A stretch of 64,000 bases of DNA from Gerris lacustris. Lineage: Eukaryota > Arthropoda > Insecta > Hemiptera > Gerridae. The stretch is taken from contig OX578279.1 in NCBI GenBank assembly GCA_951217055.1, forward strand, positions 31,398,173 through 31,462,172. Direction: 5' to 3'. Both the position numbers and the translations under genes were made by a program. Below the pieces are notes generated by a model. It did not search any database, was not told where the DNA came from, and worked only from the letters and a program-made list of their open reading frames with translations. Below, one piece after another: positions 57,905 through 64,000 of this stretch (position 1 is the first letter of the stretch; the number at the start of each line of letters is the position of its first letter).

Positions 57905-58855
57905 TTGTGGCGAGTAGCGTAAGGAAATCGTAAAATGTAATAAATAAATATTATACTGAATTTTAGAATTTTCAATTGAACGAGTGTTTTCTCCCAATAT
58001 GATTTAAATTCATATTATATACAGAGATTATTAAATCAATACCCTAACTTATATCACTCCACACAGCTATATGAAATTCATGCCTGAGAAGATATAGATA
58101 TGAACAGAAACAGACAACGGAAGTGTTACCGAAAGTGTACGAGGTTGATAATGGACCCTATACTATTCATCCAAGTACCTGTCGACAGTACACCCCCTCG
58201 GTGAGGCCAGTTACCATAAGGTCATAATATCACCCCTAATCGAGTGGGTGAGGGGCACTTACATGATAAATGGACTTTGTGATAGGGAAAGGGCATGGTT
58301 TAATCTCCGTAGGGTTGAATTAGTTATAAGTAAGAGCCAGGTTTGCACAAGCCTACCACTAAGAGATATTGCACGTACATTTAAAAAAAAATTATTTTTT
58401 TTGGACATTGGATCCACTTATCGACATTTCAATGTTTCCATGAAGTGGAGAAAATCTGAACATTTGTCAATTTGGTATAGTTGATGGATCTTAAGGTGTG
58501 AAATCATGAAACATTCGTCCATTTTGATTACCATTCGGTCCACTAGGAGCTCTGATATAATTTTATATCAAATTTAGAAAATATACTCGTATAGATTGCT
58601 TAAGTGTTACAATGAACGAATGAACCAATCTACCTCCTATTATATTCTAATTTCCTGGTTCGATATTTAAGAGCGTCATATTTTGAAAGTCGTTTATTGA
58701 AACTTAAGCTCGCTGACCGTCAAAATAAAACTAATAAAAAAAAAAAAATATAAAACTATAAATGAAAAACCTATCGACCTCCTGTTAAAAAGTGCCACAT
58801 ATTTAATGTCGTTTTCTGCGTGACGGAAATGCCTTCTATCCCCCAGAGCTGAAAT
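57905..58855. other. Stretch with no recognised gene
   Basis: A+T-rich with a less A+T-rich patch at 58080-58260. A 78-codon frame at 58248-58484 is unrecognised. Confidence 0.35.
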
Positions 58856-58859
58856 AAAA

Positions 58860-59296
58860 AAGTCCAGTCATGCACCATGACTTAATGAGTGAATTTTCAA
58901 AGAAAGCTGCGTATTATGGGCTTATAACAATATAGGAAAATTTTGGTTTAGAATTTGGATGGGTAAAAAAAAAAAAAAAAAATTGGTACACAGGGGTACG
59001 GGGTACAAAAGTCAAAATAGTATTTACCCTTCAAGATGCATGTCGTTGGAAAGCTCTTTAAGAGTACAGTAATTGTTGTTAAGTACGTTTTTGTCATATT
59101 TTCATATAAGAGGGGGGTAAAATGGAAAAAACACGTTTTTGACCCTAAATTGTCAAAATTTGACCCCTAAATGAACTCCAAAAATTCTGGCCAACGAACT
59201 CATCCTTTCTTTTGATATTTTAAAATTTGTTTGACAATTTTAAGTGCATCCTAAGGGGAGATATCGTCTGGAGTGACACATATATACATACATACA
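58860..59296 (+). mobile_element. Element C, copy 3, truncated
   Basis: Starts AGTCCAGTCATGCACCATGA, then GAGTGAATTTTCAAAGAAAG, the GGTACACAGGGGTACGGGGT block, the shared module (about 59035-59130), ATATCGTCTGGAGTGACACA and a very short TATATACATACATAC. It stops there; the GAATCGATTC block and second TIR are absent. Ending at the microsatellite suggests breakage or replication slippage at that array. Confidence 0.75.
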
Positions 59297-59479
59297 AGTT
59301 AAAATAATAATTTAAATGGGGAATTCTTTGTAAAATAAAAAAAATCCAAATCTCTGAGCTATGCCAAACCAGTCTGTCATTATCATATTTATTTATAGCT
59401 AGTAGGTATGCATACTGGGACTCCAAAGAAAATGTTATTACTATTACTTCCTTCCTGTTCTAAATTAAAAATAAAATTC

Positions 59480-59485
<6 letters not shown>

Positions 59486-59572
<87 letters not shown>
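59486..59572. repeat. Microsatellite (TA)n
   Basis: About 85 bases of uninterrupted TA. Confidence 0.97.
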
Positions 59573-59575
<3 letters not shown>

Positions 59576-62500
59576 TAAGCCATAACAATTTAATAAAATG
59601 TAATTATAAAAGTAACTTCTTTTATAAAACAAATTTTATTACCTTCAGGGACAAAAACCAACCCCTTAACACCAGAATAGGTTTTATAAACTTTTAATGG
59701 TTAATTTTATAAAAATAACTGAACATTTATTTCTAATTACATTTATTTATGTGTTGATTGGCTTCATGTGACTAATTTACTTCATTTGATAATTTAATTA
59801 TCTACTATGGTAATTACAAAATTTTTTCAAGCTTTAACCACATCAAATACTTGAAAGAACAACAAATAAAGTCAGTAATTATTTCAACTTCACCTCTTTC
59901 AAACCCACTTCAACTCACGGTGGATTTCCATTGACAAATATGATAATAATATAGTCTTTTAAAGCGTGAAAAATCAATTGCTACTTTTAACAGAATTATA
60001 CAAAATGGTATTACTCTAAATTGATGAAGGATGGAAACAATTGATGAAGTGGCAAGCAAACCCTGTGAAATATTCAAAGAGTTATATAAGCTCATTGGAA
60101 GGCCAATCCTCATAGGATGTTCCACCATGGATTATAATTAATATTAAGAAATTACACCATTTTCAATATTTATTTCAAATATCTTTATTTATTAAAAATT
60201 AAGAAATGTGCAAAGGGCTTATTTAATTATTTAATACTTGGAAGCCACAACATATTCATTTTTGATAGTAGAGATAAGTGACTATGAGCAACTAGCATAA
60301 TCTCTATAAAATGAAAAAATAAAAATGTATATAGTTCTATAAGCCAATTTGTAAGACATTAGTCTATAAAATAGCTAATAAATAAGGTCCATTCTTTTTG
60401 TAATACTGTACTTTCTCACTCTTAAAAAATTAATAGAAAAATCACATCAAAGAAGTACTTGCATCGGATAACTTTCTAGGGTTTTGTAGATTATTAAGCA
60501 TGTACGTTGTTATATTATAAAAAAAACATTTTTTACTTCCCAATCCTGTTTAATATTAAAATAAACAAGGTAAATTTAATATTTTCTGGAAATTTTTATT
60601 GGCCTTTAATAAGTTATTTTCATGAATTATTTCAAAATTTTAGGATTAGCCGTTATAGGATGGGTGGGAATTGTTTTGAGGTATATTTTAACTCATAAAA
60701 CCAATAAATAAGGACTGCAAAATATAAGAATAATATACATATACATTTGTAACCTACTTATCAGCAGCTTTCATTTGGTATCCCACTCAAAATTTTAAAA
60801 AAAATAAAAATATTTGAGTTTACCACATATTTGAAAATTGCACATGCACATATTAAATTTATAACTTCTGTAATTTTTTTCTATGTGTGGGTCAAAAAGT
60901 ATTTTAAATTTTAACCTTAAACTGTTCAGGAGATATGAACCAAAGAGTGACGGACAATCAGACACATCACTCTCGGCATAAGCGTTTCGAGAAGGATATA
61001 CAAAACTCTAAAAATAAAAGAGTGTGCACGTGCACACTATGTTTGTAGATATTTGAAAATCTAAGCAACACTTTCACTTGTATAGCTAAGCAATAAAAAA
61101 TAAATAAGTCCATATTTAATACCTATAGTGGTCCCACATGCCACGCGATAGTCATTGGACTTTCTTTTCTTGTTGGACAAGTAAAAAAATATAATAAAAA
61201 CAATATTAACTAACAGCTATAACATTTGTGAAAATGTGGTTGTGTTACATGATAAAGAGAAAGAAAAAAGGTATAGTGAGCAGCACTGCATAGCATTGGA
61301 TCTAATAAAAGTCTGATAGATCAGGTGTAGAGTCAACTATGACTCTTAACAAATAAAATATAAAATGTATGTTACTAATAAATTATTTCTAGTGCCTGAA
61401 TCATAAGCAGAATCTAGTGATTTTGTGGCAACACTAACATGGTGATCACCTTAGGAAACTAAATAACTCGGATCCAACAATATAATGTCAGAATGTCAAT
61501 TTATTTGTTTAAAAAGAATTTTTTCATTTGTCCTTTTCTTGATAAGTCAGAATGATAAACTTCTTAAGTCTGATTGATTGTTTACATTGTACTTTTATTA
61601 CAAAATATATTTTATCAACAACCTGTATGTTCCTATGGATTGGGGTCCTTAATCAAGGGAGAAAACCCTATTAAATAAGTTAATTATGTTAATCTGTTGT
61701 GAGTAAACTGACTTGAATTTGAAGAAAGATATGCATGATAAGCAATAAATTAAAGGACAAAATATTGATAACAACAATGTGTTTATTAAGTAAAAACGTT
61801 AGTATTTCATTAAAACTTATGAATATTCAAAAACTTATGGTGCGAATCTTGGGCAATGAAATGAGCCACAGAAATGAGATACATAAGAAAGGAAGAGGGG
61901 AAAAACTTTATTAGATCAGGTGAAAAATACCACCATAATACTTGGACTGGATCAAAAACTATTATAGTTCTATTTAAAACTCTCAACTTAGATGGATTGC
62001 CTCTACCCCTCAAAAGAATAAGTAACAAGTAACAATAGAATAGACTACATGCCCTACTACTACTATTGTTTGTGCTGTAGAGTTGAGGAAGAAGATCTAG
62101 GGGCAAAAGGAAGAAAAATATGAGTGGACATCATATCCACCCTAGAAGAAATAGGGACATGCCTGGATCCTAGGTCCAACGTTAGATCATCCTCAACACC
62201 CTAAAAGTAGCAGTGGACTCAACAAGGGAAGAAGATTCTAAAATATAAATATGGTCACTACAACATATGTCCTTTACGCATCCATTGTATTTTTATTATT
62301 TTGTATTTTTACTAAGCAATAATATTAATAAGGTTTGTTATTGGATCTATTATACATCATAATAACAGCAAATTTGTAAAAATTAATAAGTCTCAGAAAG
62401 TGATGTTAAATATATGAACCAGCTAATATAACAATACCTCCTTATTTAGATTTGTAAGAACCTGATCTATAAAGAGCACCCTGTTTATTGCGCTACCAGG

Positions 62501-64000
62501 GTAAAGGATACTGGTAAAAGAGCTCCCGAAATATATAAGCATCTGCTGCGCTATCTGGACATTGGCAACTATAGAATAGCTGAGGGACTAATCCATCCTC
62601 TACTAGCTAGTTAGTATTTATGCATTCAAATTAAAATAAGATTGATTTTAAAAATTCTTGTTGGTCCAATATCATGGTCTCTAGATCTACATACTTATGA
62701 AAAATTGTTTTGTGAAAAAAATAGATGCTACACATAGATTATAAGAACTGTTTATTATAACTATGTATTCAATTATTTTAATGACCACTGCATTTAGAAT
62801 CTTACATTGGTACCCTTTCACAAATTCATTTTCAATGCAACTTTAATTCTTCCATAATTGTCATTGATAATAACCTTATAAATGCTTTGATAAATCAAAA
62901 TTATTTTTAATGTGACGAGGGAGTTTAATCAGATCCTATAAGATGTTCTACACTGACATTACTACTTCTGAAGTATCATCGAGGAATTATTTATTGTTTA
63001 ATAAGGGTGTTAGACAACTTGGTCACATGCACCGGACATTGAGGATTTAAAAATATTTACAATAAATGTTTGTGAGAATCATGACCTCACAAATTAAGGA
63101 GAAGCCAAAATGGAGCTTCTCGACTCTACATGGAATTATTAAGCAACCATCGCAATTGCTGATTAATTTTATTTTAATTACAGGCTTGAGTAGGCCAAAC
63201 TGTTTTTACAAGTATATTTAGTAACGGAAGACATGGTCAGTGTGTCAATTTCATATAAGCCGTATAAATATGCACCGATAACCAACAGACCACTTAAGTA
63301 GATATAATTTCTAAATTAAAGATAAATATTATTTTCAGCCAATAACAACAAGGGCAGTAAAAATAATTAAATATAATGGGACAACTTTATTGCGGTACAT
63401 ATTATCTTTAAAGAAAAAGTACTAAATAAAACTAAATGAGTAAATTGATCAGTTCAATTTCAAATACAATAATAGATATTAAAGGTTATAATTGTAACAA
63501 GTATAACCGATATTTAAAGGTATTATTATTGATTGAAATATAGTTTGTAAAGCCTGGTTCATAGCACGCCTATTTAATTTAATTTATGGCTGTTTTTGAT
63601 GCTAACCTAAATGAAACCTTCCATTCCTCGGTTTTATATAATTTTTAGCTAAATGCCTGAAACACTGCTGAATCAGGTTTAACAGATTTGATTCATTGTG
63701 TCAGAGAGTCATAACCTTCATTTTTGTATAATAACCTTAATGCAACGCCCAAAAATAAACATCTTATTTTTTTTTATCTTTAACCTGTAACGAAAGAGTA
63801 TCATAATCAAACAGAGTGTTATGAGGGTGGGCACTACTATATTTCAAACATCCAATCGTTTCTTTATTTTATTGAGTGTAGCAGTTCTAAAATCTCAATG
63901 ATTAACAGTTGTTGGGTATCAGACTTATTAAGATTTATAGTACTTCGGTATTAATTGTTATATACTGTGAACATGTACAGTCAAAGCAATTTGATGTCCT
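59573..64000. other. Terminal stretch with no recognised gene
   Basis: A+T-rich and nearly free of recognised repeats. Frames at 59910-60128 (-), 60507-60698 (+) and 61810-62106 (-, 98 codons, starting at ATG) have no motif I know; the last contains AATAAAG in its own sequence. Only 60890-61015 resembles another part of the window (46900-47020). Confidence 0.4.

Noticed and set aside
1..64000. CRISPR arrays, bacterial operons or phage-type systems
   Set aside because: No regularly spaced short repeats with unique spacers and no dense coding. The simple repeats, SINEs, LINE and mariner point to animal nuclear DNA.

Overview
The window looks like gene-poor, A+T-rich nuclear DNA of an animal, most likely an arthropod. 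I favour a crustacean such as a copepod, but that is an inference from repeat style, not a proof. The evidence is long simple repeats, a degenerate mariner-type transposase with DD37D spacing, a Jockey-like LINE reverse-transcriptase fragment, tRNA-derived SINEs, and a dense mix of non-autonomous DNA transposons. I recognise no intact host protein gene, rRNA, functional tRNA or CRISPR. Nearly all open frames are short, many use non-ATG starts, and many lie inside inverted repeats or microsatellites. The window is best read as intergenic or intronic.

Layout. 290-4030 is a large fold-back element (family F): two inverted arms of about 1 kb around a core of five tandem units of about 270-310 bp. 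A single arm of the same family stands alone at 54012-54935. 4100-14590 is mostly unrecognised, with one SINE (7412-7705), an inverted repeat (6652-7088) and pieces of family E, whose ends carry a 'CCAATTAGTGTGGCACATAG' motif. 14594-16702 is a transposon-like element (A) holding a microsatellite-bearing element (C). 17000-17700 is a less A+T-rich pocket with the longest open frame of the window. 18300-22790 holds tandem repeats and two copies of a small TIR element (G), one split by an insertion. 27139-28742 is a mariner-type element (D) with C nested inside it. 31617-34005 has two direct copies of an E-like repeat, with a hAT-like end between them. 34064-35104 is a doubly folded mariner-like MITE. 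36215-37580 has two tRNA-headed SINE copies flanking a hAT MITE with a near-perfect 8-bp target duplication. 38920-39910 is family E. 41637-41886 is a 250-bp near-perfect palindrome between 11-12 bp direct repeats. 43628-44343 is the broken mariner. 46020-47020 is a tandem duplication. 51645-52016 is the LINE fragment. 57330-57900 (E) and 58860-59290 (C) are further copies. The last 4 kb is featureless.

The most interesting structural observation is a module of roughly 150-250 bp. Its core reads like 'AAGAGCTTTTCAACGATATG', and its edges carry 'GGGGTACGGGGTAC' and 'GGGGGGTAAAATGG'. It occurs at ten places in at least three otherwise different element families (F core x5, C x3, the E-like repeats x2). 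A second notable signal is a 'TGCCTAGGCA' palindrome in every copy of the F arm, whose flanking bases differ between copies but stay self-complementary.
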